Source: Prauserella halophila
Lineage (GTDB): Bacteria > Actinomycetota > Actinomycetes > Mycobacteriales > Pseudonocardiaceae
Length of the DNA: 64,000 nt
NCBI RefSeq assembly: GCF_024171895.1
Contig: NZ_JAMTCQ010000012.1
Location: forward strand, 244,283 to 308,282
Direction of reading: 5' to 3'
Part shown: piece after piece, positions 16,831-25,436 of the stretch
How positions within the stretch are numbered: position 1 is the stretch's first letter
Layout: each line of letters opens with the position of its first letter
Notes under the pieces: generated by a model
Database searches by the model: none
The model's input: the letters and a program-made list of their open reading frames with translations, nothing else
What the model was told of the DNA's origin: nothing
Made by a program: the position numbers and the translations under genes

Positions 16831-18278
16831 AGGCGCTCGATCACCCCGGCTTCTTCCAGCGGATGCGGTCGGTATCGTCCCGGCTGCTCACCGCACAGCC
16901 TCGGCGTGGGAAGCAGTTTTCCCGGGTTGCACAGGTGCTGCGGGTCGAACGCGGTCCGCACTCTGTCCATCGTGGAAAGGTCGGCCTCACCGAACATACG
17001 CGGCATGGAACATGCCTTGTCCGTACCGATGCCGTGCTCACCGGACAGTGATCCGCCCAGCTCGACGCACAGCTCGGCGATGTCGGTCGAGAGCTCTTCG
17101 GCACGTTCCAGTTCGCCCGCGTCGTCGTCGAACAGTACGAGCGGGTGCAGGTTTCCGTCGCCCGCGTGGAAGACATTCGCCACCCGCAGGCCTGCGTCGC
17201 GGCCCATGTCTTCGATCCGGTTCAAAACCTCGGCGAGTCGTGTCCGTGGGACGACTCCGTCCTGCACGATGTAGTCGGGGCTGATCCGGCCCACGGCCGC
17301 GAAGGCCGCCTTTCGGCCCTTCCAGATCTTCGCGCGTTCCGCTGCGGTTCCGGCGATGTGGAGTCGGGTGCAGCCGTGGCGCTCGCAGATCGCCCGCACT
17401 TCGTCGAACTGTGCGGTGCACTCGGCTTCGGGGCCGTCCAGTTCGACGACGAGCGCAGCCGGTGTCGTCAGCGTGTAGCCCGCGCCGACCGCCTTCTCGG
17501 CCGCCTGGATCGCCAGGTTGTCCATCATCTCGACCGCGGCGGGGATGATGCCGGCCGCGATGAGATCGCTGACGACCTCGCCCGCCGCAGTCACCGAAGG
17601 GAAGTCCGCCAGCAGCGTGCGCACCGTCTCCGGCACGCGGAGCAAGCGCACCGTGATGTCACAGACGATTCCGAGTGTTCCCTCCGACCCGATGACCACT
17701 CCTCGTAGGTCGGGGCCGAGCTGCTCGTCGCTGTCGCTGCCGAGCGTCACCGTTTCCCCGTCCGGCAGGACGACGGTCATCGACAGGACATGATTCGTGG
17801 TGAAGCCGTACTTCAAGCAATGGGCCCCGCCGGAGTTCTCCGCGATATTGCCGCCGATAGTGCATACCTGCTGGCTCGACGGGTCGGGAGCGTAGTACAG
17901 CCCGTGTGTGGCTGCCGCCGTCGTGATGTCGAGGTTCGTGACACCGGGTTGCAGCACCGCTCTCCGGTCGACCGGGTCGATGTCCAGGACGTCCCGCATT
18001 CGCTGTAGTGAGATCACGACGCCGTCGGCGACGGGCATGGCGCCGCCCGACAGCCCGGTGCCCGCGCCGCGCGCGACGAACGGGACGTGGTGTCGATGAC
18101 AGGCGCGTACGGCCTGCGCGACCTGCTCGGTGGCGCGGGGGAGCACGACGAGGGAGGGAATCTGGCGAAAGCCGGTCAGGCCGTCGCATTCGTAACTGCG
18201 CAGCTGAACCGGGTCGGAGATGACATTCTCCGTGCCGACGGCCGCGACGAGTGCCTTGTGGGCTGCATGGTCGAGCAT
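16827..18278 (-). CDS. glcD: Glycolate oxidase catalytic subunit
   Basis: A 483-residue FAD-linked oxidase. The PCMH FAD domain contains ARGAGTGLSGGAMP and the glycine-rich segment GGNIAENSGGAHCLKYG. The C-terminal cap carries HAGDGNLHPL and GEHGIGTDK, the substrate-site motifs of GlcD/D-lactate dehydrogenase. ATG 18278 has GCAGGAGAG upstream. First gene of the glcDEF operon, whose role is entry of glycolate into the glyoxylate pathway. Confidence 0.94.
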   Translation of the reverse strand: MLDHAAHKALVAAVGTENVISDPVQLRSYECDGLTGFRQIPSLVVLPRATEQVAQAVRACHRHHVPFVARGAGTGLSGGAMPVADGVVISLQRMRDVLDIDPVDRRAVLQPGVTNLDITTAAATHGLYYAPDPSSQQVCTIGGNIAENSGGAHCLKYGFTTNHVLSMTVVLPDGETVTLGSDSDEQLGPDLRGVVIGSEGTLGIVCDITVRLLRVPETVRTLLADFPSVTAAGEVVSDLIAAGIIPAAVEMMDNLAIQAAEKAVGAGYTLTTPAALVVELDGPEAECTAQFDEVRAICERHGCTRLHIAGTAAERAKIWKGRKAAFAAVGRISPDYIVQDGVVPRTRLAEVLNRIEDMGRDAGLRVANVFHAGDGNLHPLVLFDDDAGELERAEELSTDIAELCVELGGSLSGEHGIGTDKACSMPRMFGEADLSTMDRVRTAFDPQHLCNPGKLLPTPRLCGEQPGRYRPHPLEEAGVIERL

Positions 18279-18760
18279 CGTCGCTCTCCTGCCTCAATCG
18301 TGCGGTGGGGTTCCGCAACACCCGAGCGCGGGCAACGACGCTGCGGTCCGACCTGTCTAGGCTGGGCTCCGCTCTGTCAGCTGCTCTTCGTGCGCGGCTC
18401 TTCGGCGTGCTGCTCCTCGGGAAGCTGTTGTAGATCCGGGTGGTTCGGATGTCACTCGGATGGCCTGAAATTCCGGATCGAGACTCCTGCCTGGGATTCG
18501 GAACTCGTGAGTCGGAGTCCGGGTTCCACCTCCATTTCGAATTACGAAACCGACTTATCGAAACAAGAAACTTTAGATCCGGCGCGCCCCTGTTCGTCAA
18601 CCCCACGGCCCGCGGTGCAGTCGTCGCGTGCGAAGCGCCAGTCGTAGGCGAACTCCCGCTCGTTCCATGGTCGATCCCTGTGGTGGCTGATCTGTGTGCC
18701 GGTTGGTTTGTGTGGCGGCCCGGACGCTCTTCGTGGTCGCCTGCACTCCTTGATAGCATC
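18279..18760. other. Intergenic region with no gene seen
   Basis: About 480 bp upstream of glcD and of the HTH gene. It holds a low-GC patch near 18535-18580, including the inverted repeat TTTCG-AATTA-CGAAA at 18535-18549, which may mark the glc promoter or an operator. Open frames crossing it lack coding character. Confidence 0.4.
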
Positions 18761-18808
18761 GTCGTCGTTCCGTTGACAAGTCCTGGGCGTCGTCGTTACG
18801 TTGACGGA
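18761..18808 (+). promoter_or_regulatory. Leaderless promoter with a 17-bp direct repeat
   Basis: TTGACA (18773-18778), an 18-bp spacer and TACGTT (18797-18802) form a near-consensus housekeeping promoter. Six bases later comes the GTG at 18809, so transcription should start at the start codon. A 17-bp sequence GTCGTCGTTMCGTTGAC occurs at 18761-18777 and again at 18789-18805 (one mismatch, 28 bp apart). One copy overlaps the -35 element and the other the -10, which suggests a repressor site. Confidence 0.75.
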
Positions 18809-19414
18809 GTGGATCGATACGAAGAGCTGCGGGAGACGGTCGAGCGGGCCGCTGACGACGACGCGGTGGAGGCGGACGACGTGGTGTCCGCACTCGAGGT
18901 GCTGCGCGAGGTACGTGAGGAACTCGCCGATTGGGAACCGCGCCTGATCGCTGCCGCACGCCGACTAGGGGTGAGTTGGGCGGAGCTCGCGCCCGCGTTG
19001 GGGGTAGCGAGCAGACAAGCGGCGGAACGGCGGTATCTGCGGCTCCACAAGCCCGAGCACAAGCCCGAACACGAGGCCGAATCGACTGCGGACGAGCGGG
19101 TCCAGGCTGAACGTGATCGCCGTGCCGGGCAACGGGCCGTGCGAGCGTGGGCGCAGGACAACTCCGAGGTCGTCCGCAAACTGGCGGCGCTGGTCGGCTC
19201 GCTCGACGATGTGGGCGACGAAGCGCGGGTTCATGTCGATGTGGTTTCCCGAACCCTGGGCGACGACGATCCGGTGCTGTTGATCTCGCCGATGGTGTCG
19301 GCTGCAGCCCATCTGCGTGACAGTCACCCGGATCTGGCGGCGCAGGTCGACGGCGTGAATTCAGAGGTCGAGCAGGCCCGGCGCGACGCCGTCGATCGCA
19401 GGGTCGGACGGTGA
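18809..19414 (+). CDS. HTH protein of the 'HSP18 transcriptional regulator' type
   Basis: 201 residues. A helix-turn-helix at about 55-80 (GVSWAELAPALGVASRQAAERR) is written here only in part: SWAELAPALGVASRQAAER. Charged helical segments rich in Glu, Asp and Arg flank it, including a HKPEHKPEHEAE repeat. In actinobacteria this protein type is annotated as a regulator of 18-kDa small heat-shock genes; no hsp18 is adjacent here, but a Ku gene follows 40 bp downstream. GTG 18809 is chosen because the promoter elements end six bases before it. Autoregulation through the direct repeat is inferred. Confidence 0.75.
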   Translation: MDRYEELRETVERAADDDAVEADDVVSALEVLREVREELADWEPRLIAAARRLGVSWAELAPALGVASRQAAERRYLRLHKPEHKPEHEAESTADERVQAERDRRAGQRAVRAWAQDNSEVVRKLAALVGSLDDVGDEARVHVDVVSRTLGDDDPVLLISPMVSAAAHLRDSHPDLAAQVDGVNSEVEQARRDAVDRRVGR

Positions 19415-19454
19415 GTGGTGTCGATGAACTGCGACAACGCGTACCGTTCCCGAT

Positions 19455-20423
19455 ATGCGCGTCATGTGGAAGGGTGCGGTGTCCTTCGGGCTCGTGACGA
19501 TTCCGATCCACTTGTACGCGGCGACCGAGAGCAAGAACGTGTCGCTGCGTCAGGTGCACGAAGCCGACGGCGGACGCATTCAGTACAAGCGTGTGTGCAC
19601 GGTGGATGGCGAGGAAGTACCGTACGCCGATATCGCCAAGGGGTACGAATTATCCGACGGCGGCATGGTCGTGTTGACCGACAAGGAGCTGTCCGAGCTG
19701 CCGGTCTCGACGTCGCGGTCGATCGACGTGCAGGAGTTCGTGCCGCTCGAATCCATCGATCCGATCTATTACGACAAGAGCTATTACCTCGAGCCGCAGA
19801 AGGCTGCGATCAAGCCGTACGTGCTGCTGCGCGACGCGTTGCACAAATCGGGTCAGGTCGCCATCACCAAGGTCGCGATCCGACAGCGCGAATCATTGGC
19901 CGTACTGCGAGTGGTCTCGGACGTCATGGTGCTGACGACGATGTTGTGGCCCGACGAGGTTCGCGATATCGATTTCCCGTTCCTTCGGGAAGATCCACCG
20001 GAGGTGCGAGCGCAGGAAATGTCGATGGCGAGCTCACTCATCGACTCGCTTTCCGACAGCGTCTTCGAGCCCGACAAGTATCAGGACAGCTACCGCGAGG
20101 CATTACTGGGGCTGATCCAGTCGAAGATCGACGGCAAGGAGGCCGAGCGTCCGCCCGCGGCTGCGGCGGAAGCCGAGATCACCGATCTCATGTCGGCGCT
20201 GCAGGCGAGCGTGACCGCTGCGAAGGAGGCGCGGGAAACCGGCTCGGACGGCGACGCCGGGGATTCGGGTGGCCACGGTTCGGGCGGCAGCGCCCCGAGC
20301 GGATCCGGTTCGGGCGACGAGGACGCTTCGGGCGAGGAGGACGCGGAGTCGAGTGGTGCGGCTTCCGGGATGGACAAGGACCGGAGCGGTGGTTCGGGCC
20401 GATCCTCCCGCACATCCGCCTGA
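19455..20423 (+). CDS. ku: Ku protein (non-homologous end joining)
   Basis: 322 residues. The core Ku beta-barrel/bridge domain covers about 1-255, beginning MRVMWKGAVSFGLVTIPIHL with the conserved RSIDVQEFVP and LEPQKAAIKPYVLLRDAL. The C-terminal ~70 residues are an acidic Gly/Ser/Asp/Glu-rich tail ending in basic residues, within the range seen in actinobacteria. Ku binds double-strand ends and recruits LigD; no ligD is in the window. It may be cotranscribed with the HTH gene 40 bp upstream. Confidence 0.95.
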   Translation: MRVMWKGAVSFGLVTIPIHLYAATESKNVSLRQVHEADGGRIQYKRVCTVDGEEVPYADIAKGYELSDGGMVVLTDKELSELPVSTSRSIDVQEFVPLESIDPIYYDKSYYLEPQKAAIKPYVLLRDALHKSGQVAITKVAIRQRESLAVLRVVSDVMVLTTMLWPDEVRDIDFPFLREDPPEVRAQEMSMASSLIDSLSDSVFEPDKYQDSYREALLGLIQSKIDGKEAERPPAAAAEAEITDLMSALQASVTAAKEARETGSDGDAGDSGGHGSGGSAPSGSGSGDEDASGEEDAESSGAASGMDKDRSGGSGRSSRTSA

Positions 20424-20560
20424 CTGTCGGCGAGCCGCAACTACCAGGTGTAACGGGTTCTCGTACCGGTCGGAACGCTGTCGTGAGGCCTGCGCAGGGC
20501 GTCGTCACATCTGGGCGTGTCCCACCCGGAGGTGCCGAGGGGTGGTGGTACTAAGGATCC

Positions 20561-20812
20561 ATGACCTGTTCGAGCTGTGAAGTCGGCATCGACCATTGCC
20601 ACGGAACGCTGGTGGAGCACGTGTCCGGGTTCGTCGAATGCACGGACACGGACTGTGTCGGCTTCGGAGCGGAGCGACACTCCCTGGTGATCGACTGTGA
20701 GGCTGTGGAAGGCGGTTGTGGGTGCACGGCGCACCCACAGCTGATTGCGCAGGCGGACCCGTCGGCGATGGGCGTCGAGACCCCACAGGATCAGCTGCTG
20801 CGGGCGTCGTAA
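20561..20812 (+). CDS. Small cysteine-rich protein, unknown function
   Basis: 83 residues with eight cysteines (MTCSSCEVGIDHCHGT, then VECTDTDCVG, then DCEAVEGGCGC). The spacing resembles a small metal-binding protein, though it matches no named zinc finger I recognise. ATG 20561 is used; the upstream 137 bp after ku show no clear ribosome site. The composition and ordered cysteine spacing make a chance ORF unlikely. Confidence 0.6.
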   Translation: MTCSSCEVGIDHCHGTLVEHVSGFVECTDTDCVGFGAERHSLVIDCEAVEGGCGCTAHPQLIAQADPSAMGVETPQDQLLRAS

Positions 20813-20821
20813 GCACGCGCA

Positions 20822-20965
20822 ATCCGGTACCGCGCAGTCCGCTACCACGGAATGTCGGGGCGCGCAGTCCTGCACTGCGCCATGTCAGGACTGCGCCATG
20901 TCAGGACCGCCGCTATGTCAGGACCGCGCCGTGCCGGGACCGCCGACGTCGAGGAATCGGTGGCT
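20822..20965. repeat. Short tandem repeat tract (CATGTCAGGACYGCG type)
   Basis: Four or more imperfect copies of a ~16-bp unit related to CATGTCAGGACTGCGC and CGCGCAGTCC fill the gap between two small genes. Phase and sequence drift through the tract. No gene is supported here. Confidence 0.7.
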
Positions 20966-20983
20966 CGGAGCTCTGTCCGTGAA

Positions 20984-21193
20984 TCACTGCTCACGTTGCG
21001 TCGGCAGGCTCGTGCGCCCTTCTTCGGCGTCCAAGCCGAGCGCGTCGAGGAGCAAGGCGCAGTCCTCGGCGTCGCGTGCCGCGGATGCGATGGCGCGTAC
21101 GGCCCGACGGCGCTGTTCGGCGTCCGGTTCGTTGACGCGGGGCAGCGACGGCTGCGGGTTCTGGGTCGGAGCGGTCGGGCTCTGTGCGTTCAC
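20984..21193 (-). CDS. Small conserved-type helical protein
   Basis: 69 residues. A Pro/Gln-rich N-terminus is followed by a helical core (EQRRRAVRAIASAARDAEDC and LLLDALGLDAEE). The 'DAEDC..LLDALGL' pattern recurs in short actinobacterial hypothetical proteins, some beside WhiB- or DNA-repair-related genes. GTG 21193 has GGGGAG six bases upstream. Function unknown. Confidence 0.65.
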   Translation of the reverse strand: MNAQSPTAPTQNPQPSLPRVNEPDAEQRRRAVRAIASAARDAEDCALLLDALGLDAEEGRTSLPTQREQ

Positions 21194-21368
21194 GGTTCAC
21201 TCCCCGAAATCGTGTGCCGGCTGCATGCTGCAGCTACCCGTTAAACGTACGAGCCACACGTTGTGTTTCCTGATCGGCCGGAAAATGTGCCATGGGCAAC
21301 TATAGTCCGATGTGGACAGTGTGTGGACGGGTGCCGACACGGGAACGATGCTGCAGGGCATGGGTTGA

Positions 21369-22553
21369 TCAGGTACCTGTGTCGGTCCTGTCGTCGTGCT
21401 GCCGATCGGTGACCCCGCTGCCGTGGGGGCGGCGGTGGCTCACAACGCGGCCGGAGGTCTCGTGGGCGGCAGGGTGACAGGCTGTGCGGCCCGTGTTGCC
21501 ACGCGGCTCCGTGATCGACGGTTCCGTGGATGACGGCCGCGTGGTGGGTGACACCGCGCGGGGTGACGCCGTGACCGGGGAACCGCTGACCGGGGAACCG
21601 CTGACCGGGGAGCCGCTGATCGAGGAATCGGCGGTTGATGCGGCTGTGGTCGAGGGGGCGGTGGTCGATGCGGTTGCGGTCGAGAAGGTCGGTGCCGTCA
21701 TGGCGGTCGGTGCTGCATTCGTGGCCGCTGCATTCGTGGCCGCCGCATTCGTGGCCGCCGCGCCCGTGGCAGGTGCCGTTGCCGCCGGTGCAGCCATCGC
21801 CACCGGTGCAGCCGTGGTCCCAGCAGCCGTGGTCCCGGCTGCCGGGGCCGGGCCCGGGGTCGAGGCGGTAGCCCGTGCGTGTCGCGCTGCAGCGAACAAC
21901 AGTACAGCGAGCAGGAAGAAATCCACCACAAAGACGATCCGTTGTGTGAATCCGACGGGTGCAGTGTCGGCGACCATTGCGAAGACGGGTATGCCCGCCA
22001 GTGCGTCGGCGATGTAGCTGACCCCGAACAGCCCCAGGCTGACGAGTGCGACTCGCAGCAGCCACGTCAACGTCGAGGCGAGCCGTGCGAGCACCGGGGT
22101 GGCGCGTACGGCATCGAGCAGCGACAGTGCGATGGCGGGGAGGCCGAGGAACGCGACGACGCTGGCGTACTGGTGGATGCGCCCGCTCACCGGGTCGATG
22201 TCCGAACTGAACGTCGCCGGGAACAGTGCGGCCGTGGCCAGGCCTGTCGAGGTCGCGTAGACCAGCGTTGACGTCGTCCTGCTCACCGGAAGACCTGCGG
22301 ACAGGATCGATCCACGCACCGCGATCACGCCGACCGCCACGGACAACAGGCTTGCCTCCAGCATGCCGTTGCCGCGATCGGTGAAGGCGTACCGGCTCAG
22401 TGGATCCGTCAACGGGTCGAACGAACTCACCGAATGCAGGATGATCAGTGTGAAAATCGCCCAGCCCAGGCCGGCGACCGCGGCGACCGTCCACGCACGA
22501 GTGCGCGCGACATCCGCGGTGTGGACCTTGTCGTGCGATGCTGAGCCGGGCAT
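21369..22553 (-). CDS. DUF998 membrane protein with long low-complexity tail
   Basis: 394 residues. Six hydrophobic segments in the first ~230 residues, with the DPLTDPLSRYAF and HQYASVVAFLG features, match DUF998 (Frag1-like) proteins of unknown function. From about 232 onward there is a 160-residue Ala/Thr/Ser/Pro tail with repeats such as AATNAAATNAAATN and SGSPVSGSPVSGSPV, probably disordered. ATG 22553 follows a TACGTT -10-like element 17 bases upstream, giving a very short leader. DNA repeats of 12-15 bp (ATTCGTGGCCGCT) encode the tail, so its length may vary between strains. Confidence 0.82.
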   Translation of the reverse strand: MPGSASHDKVHTADVARTRAWTVAAVAGLGWAIFTLIILHSVSSFDPLTDPLSRYAFTDRGNGMLEASLLSVAVGVIAVRGSILSAGLPVSRTTSTLVYATSTGLATAALFPATFSSDIDPVSGRIHQYASVVAFLGLPAIALSLLDAVRATPVLARLASTLTWLLRVALVSLGLFGVSYIADALAGIPVFAMVADTAPVGFTQRIVFVVDFFLLAVLLFAAARHARATASTPGPAPAAGTTAAGTTAAPVAMAAPAATAPATGAAATNAAATNAAATNAAPTAMTAPTFSTATASTTAPSTTAASTADSSISGSPVSGSPVSGSPVTASPRAVSPTTRPSSTEPSITEPRGNTGRTACHPAAHETSGRVVSHRRPHGSGVTDRQHDDRTDTGT

Positions 22554-22607
22554 ATGTCCATGTAAACGTATCGGACATTGCGGCGTGTTCCGGGTAAACC
22601 CCTGAGA

Positions 22608-23420
22608 TCACCCTGATCGGGTGGTGAAGTCGACCACGACGATCGCCTGATCGTCGTGGACCTTCGGTCTCGGCCAGCGGGTCCGGGCGCTGTCGGAGCG
22701 TTCCGCGTCGCGTACGGCATCCAGCACGGCGCGTGGCCCCGAGTCGTCCGCCAGTTGCCGCAGGCCGTGCCAGTCGAACAGGCCGTAGTCGTCGACGCCT
22801 GTTGCCACGCCGTCGGTCGCGAGGATCAGCGTCTGCACCTCGGCGCGCGGCAGTCGTGCCCGGACCGCGTGTTCTGCGGCATCGGGAGCGGCCTCGGCCA
22901 CCCAGAATCCGCCGACGTGGTTGCGCAGCGATTCGACCGCCGAACGGGTGCGTAATCGGCCGGCGGTGCGCAGTCGGGACAGTCGCTCGTCCGCCACGAT
23001 CTCGACTCCTGTCGTCCCGAACAGCACCACCGGGCTGTCGGCCAGGACGAGTACGTCGACGACCTCGGCGGTCCAGCGCGCGAGTGCGACCGTGCTGGAC
23101 GGGCTCACACCTGCGCGCAGGTCGTGCTCGCGCGCGACGGCGTCGATCGCGTCGGCCAGCGTGGCGCGCAGGTCCGTTCCCGGTGCTCGCGCCAGCGTTT
23201 CGTGCAGCCGGTGGCCCAGCTGTTGCGCGTACCAGCCGCCGCTCGGCAGTCCCGGACGCTGCTCCGTCGCGCCGTCGAGCACGGCGACGGCACCCGTCTC
23301 CCGGTCGCTTCCCGGCGCGGGGTCGACCACGACTACGCGGTCTTCGGACGGGCGCGGCTCACCGTCCAGGCTCGTCCCCGCCTGCTCGGCGACCTCGATC
23401 CGCGGCACAGCCACCACCAT
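22608..23420 (-). CDS. PP2C-family serine/threonine phosphatase-like protein
   Basis: 270 residues. It keeps the PP2C layout: PSEDRVVVVDP at the first metal-Asp strand, GAVAVLDGATEQ (DG motif), the LATDGVATG motif and a terminal DDQAIVVVDF. These supply the usual acidic metal ligands, so catalytic activity is plausible. ATG 23420 is preferred over TTG 23429 because a promoter on this strand (TTGACA 23456-23451, TAGTTG 23432-23427) would start transcription at this ATG. It is divergent from the HTH/Clp-N pair and shares its twin-palindrome control region. Confidence 0.82.
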   Translation of the reverse strand: MVVAVPRIEVAEQAGTSLDGEPRPSEDRVVVVDPAPGSDRETGAVAVLDGATEQRPGLPSGGWYAQQLGHRLHETLARAPGTDLRATLADAIDAVAREHDLRAGVSPSSTVALARWTAEVVDVLVLADSPVVLFGTTGVEIVADERLSRLRTAGRLRTRSAVESLRNHVGGFWVAEAAPDAAEHAVRARLPRAEVQTLILATDGVATGVDDYGLFDWHGLRQLADDSGPRAVLDAVRDAERSDSARTRWPRPKVHDDQAIVVVDFTTRSG

Positions 23421-23423
23421 AGT

Positions 23424-23468
23424 TGTCAACTAGTGTTGACGACTCTCGAATGTCAACGTAAATTGACA
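23424..23468. promoter_or_regulatory. Two palindromic operators TGTCAA-N6-TTGAC(A/G) over divergent leaderless promoters
   Basis: Operator 1 is TGTCAA 23424-23429 with TTGACG 23436-23441. Operator 2 is TGTCAA 23451-23456 with TTGACA 23463-23468; both have six-base spacers. On the plus strand TTGACG (23436), a 17-bp spacer and TAAATT (23459-23464) end six bases before ATG 23471, so the two operators cover the -35 and the -10/+1. On the minus strand the same half-sites supply the -35 of the PP2C gene. Repression by the small HTH protein is inferred. Confidence 0.82.
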
Positions 23469-23470
23469 CC

Positions 23471-23680
23471 ATGACCGACGCCACCGAACTGGCAACCCGG
23501 GCAGGGGACAGCGACCCGCGCACCGGTCTGCGTGCTGTCGCGGCACTGCGGAGGTTGCTCGAACGACTCGAGGCCGTCCAGGTGCGCAGCGCGCGCGTCA
23601 GCGGCTGGTCCTGGCAGGAGATCGCCGACGAACTCGGCGTCAGCCGGCAGGCGGTCCACAAGAAGCACGGGAGGCGATGA
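23471..23680 (+). CDS. Small helix-turn-helix regulator paired with Clp-N protein
   Basis: 69 residues, essentially a single HTH (WSWQEIADELGVSRQAVHKK) preceded by a helical leader with paired Arg/Leu residues that could dimerise. Such HTH proteins are commonly encoded directly before Clp N-domain proteins in actinobacteria. The ATG lies six bases after a TAAATT -10 element, so the mRNA should be leaderless. It is the natural candidate to bind the twin palindromes. Overlaps the next gene's start codons (ATGATG). Confidence 0.85.
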   Translation: MTDATELATRAGDSDPRTGLRAVAALRRLLERLEAVQVRSARVSGWSWQEIADELGVSRQAVHKKHGRR

Positions 23681-24279
23681 TGTTCGAACGATTCACGAAA
23701 GACGCCCGCACCCTGGTCACCACCGCTGTCCACGATGCGGAAGCAGATGGCGCCGCGCGTGTGGACACGCTGCACCTGCTCACCGCGGCTCTCGATCCCA
23801 CTGGGACGGCGGGCAGTACCGGCGCCCTCGCACTGCTCGCCGCGCTCGACGTGACACCGGCCGAGGTTGCCGGTGGCGTGGACGAACTGCGTCGTCACGG
23901 TGGGCTGAGCGATACCGATCGGCGAGCTCTGGGTGACCTGGGCATCGATGTCGACACGATCGTCGCCCGTGTCGAGGACCGGCACGGAGCGGGTGCGCTG
24001 GCCGACGGCCCGGAAGGATCGACGGAACCGGGGGCCAGGAGTTCCCGCGGACGTCGCACGCGCAACCGGTGGCACATGCCGTTCGGCGACGATGCGAAAC
24101 GAGTCCTCCGAGCGAGTCTTCGGCAGGCGCTCGACGTTCGCGACAACGACATCGGCAGTGAACACATGCTGCAGGCACTCGCCGCAGTGCCGGGGCCCGC
24201 CGCCGACGTCCTCGCTGCGGCGGGCGTATCCGCTGAACGGCTCCGCGGAGCGCTGCTGCAGCGCAGGCGAGCTGCATGA
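23680..24279 (+). CDS. Clp N-terminal domain protein without ATPase
   Basis: 199 residues with two Clp-N repeats (MFERFTKDARTLVTTAVHDA near the start; a second with FGDDAKRVLRASLRQAL and IGSEHMLQAL at about 130-175). No AAA+ module, so it is an adaptor- or decoy-like protein rather than an unfoldase. A variable charged linker separates the repeats. The second ATG of ATGATG (23680) is chosen because GGGAGG lies five bases upstream; ATG 23677 is possible. Cotranscribed with the HTH gene. Confidence 0.87.
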   Translation: MFERFTKDARTLVTTAVHDAEADGAARVDTLHLLTAALDPTGTAGSTGALALLAALDVTPAEVAGGVDELRRHGGLSDTDRRALGDLGIDVDTIVARVEDRHGAGALADGPEGSTEPGARSSRGRRTRNRWHMPFGDDAKRVLRASLRQALDVRDNDIGSEHMLQALAAVPGPAADVLAAAGVSAERLRGALLQRRRAA

Positions 24280-24283
24280 CGCC

Positions 24284-24931
24284 TCACGTGGGCGGGTGCG
24301 GGCGCCACACGACCCTCGGCAGGAACAGCTGAACCAGTGGGCCGATCGACAGCGCGAACAGCACGGTGCCCACACCCGCCGTGCCGCCGAGTAGCCAGCC
24401 CGCTGCGAGCACGCACACCTCGAGCACCGTTCGCACCAGGCGTACCGACAGGCCGGTGCGTGCCGTCAGCCCCGTGAACAGGCCGTCGCGCGGACCCGGG
24501 CCCAGCCGCGCACCGACGTACATCGCGGTCGCGAGGCCGTTCAGCGCGATCCCGCCGAGCAACAGTGGAATCTGTACCGCGAGGTGTTCCTGCGGCGGCA
24601 GCACCCATCTCACCAGGTCGACCGACACGGCGACGAGCACGACGTTCGCGATCGTGCCGATACCGGGGCGCTGTCGCAGCGGGATCCACAGCAGCAGCAC
24701 GGTCACCGCCGTCACGACGGTCACGGTGCCGAACGTCAGCCCGGTGCGGTGCATGAGGCCTTCGTGAAGTACGTCCCACGGGTTCAGGCCGAGTAGCGAC
24801 CGCGACATCATCGCCATGCTGGTACCGAACAGCACCAGGCCCGTGACCAGCTGCGTCAGTCGGCGCGCCGGATTGTGGCGCACTGTCACCGGATGAAGTT
24901 CGAACTGCGTCGTGGTCGCCACGGTGCTCAC
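24284..24931 (-). CDS. YczE/YitT-like integral membrane protein
   Basis: About 215 residues with five hydrophobic segments. Family hallmarks are GLNPWDVLHEGL, GPGPRDGLFTGL and GGTAGVGTVLFALSIGP, as in YczE/YyaS/YitT proteins, which are often described as hypothetical transporters. The substrate is unknown. GTG 24931 begins a normal N-terminus; longer in-frame extensions to 25108 run through the hairpin element and look non-coding. Converges with the Clp-N gene. Confidence 0.82.
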   Translation of the reverse strand: MSTVATTTQFELHPVTVRHNPARRLTQLVTGLVLFGTSMAMMSRSLLGLNPWDVLHEGLMHRTGLTFGTVTVVTAVTVLLLWIPLRQRPGIGTIANVVLVAVSVDLVRWVLPPQEHLAVQIPLLLGGIALNGLATAMYVGARLGPGPRDGLFTGLTARTGLSVRLVRTVLEVCVLAAGWLLGGTAGVGTVLFALSIGPLVQLFLPRVVWRPHPPT

Positions 24932-25016
24932 TATCGGATGACACGTCAGGTGCGGTCCACCGTATTCAACCAATGGGACGCCGCGACGCACGGAGACGTC
25001 GGGGTGTGAACGAAGC

Positions 25017-25268
25017 GGAGCCGGTGCGCTGGATCCCGAGGGTGCCGTCACTCCAGAAAACGGCGCGGGAGACCCAGCGCACCGGCTCCATCCGTGTCGC
25101 ACGGACACGGTGCCGCCTGCGGAACCGGCATCGCCCCTCGCTATGCCGGCCCGCCGGACGGCTAGGTGCGCAGCGGCGTCATCGCCCCACCCGGCGCGGT
25201 GAGCGGGGCGATGCGGCGCGCACCCGAATACGGCTCCGGCGCCGCGGGGGCAGCGCGGCGCCAGAGCC
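25017..25268. other. Intergenic run of five inverted repeats, candidate structured element
   Basis: Within 24932-25436 no gene is seen, but stable hairpins follow one another. These are 25017-25032 with 25074-25089 (16 perfect bp), 25092-25098 with 25104-25110, CCGGCAT with ATGCCGG near 25131-25148, 25180-25188 with 25205-25213 (9 bp), and 25232-25245 with 25255-25268 (13 of 14 bp). The last two may end transcription of the secreted-protein gene on the minus strand. The whole could be an RNA leader for the YczE-like gene or a separate RNA. Confidence 0.5.
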
Positions 25269-25436
25269 AGGACCCGTCCCGGCCAGGCGCGGTCGGCCGA
25301 ACGGGAAGTCGTCGATACATGCGGATTACCCCAAAACAGACACGCGTACGCACGGCGTCACACGTGATGGGTCACGACGGCAGCAGGCGGAAGGCCGCCC
25401 GATGGGCACAGTTGCCCGACGGAGTTGCCGGTGGGG

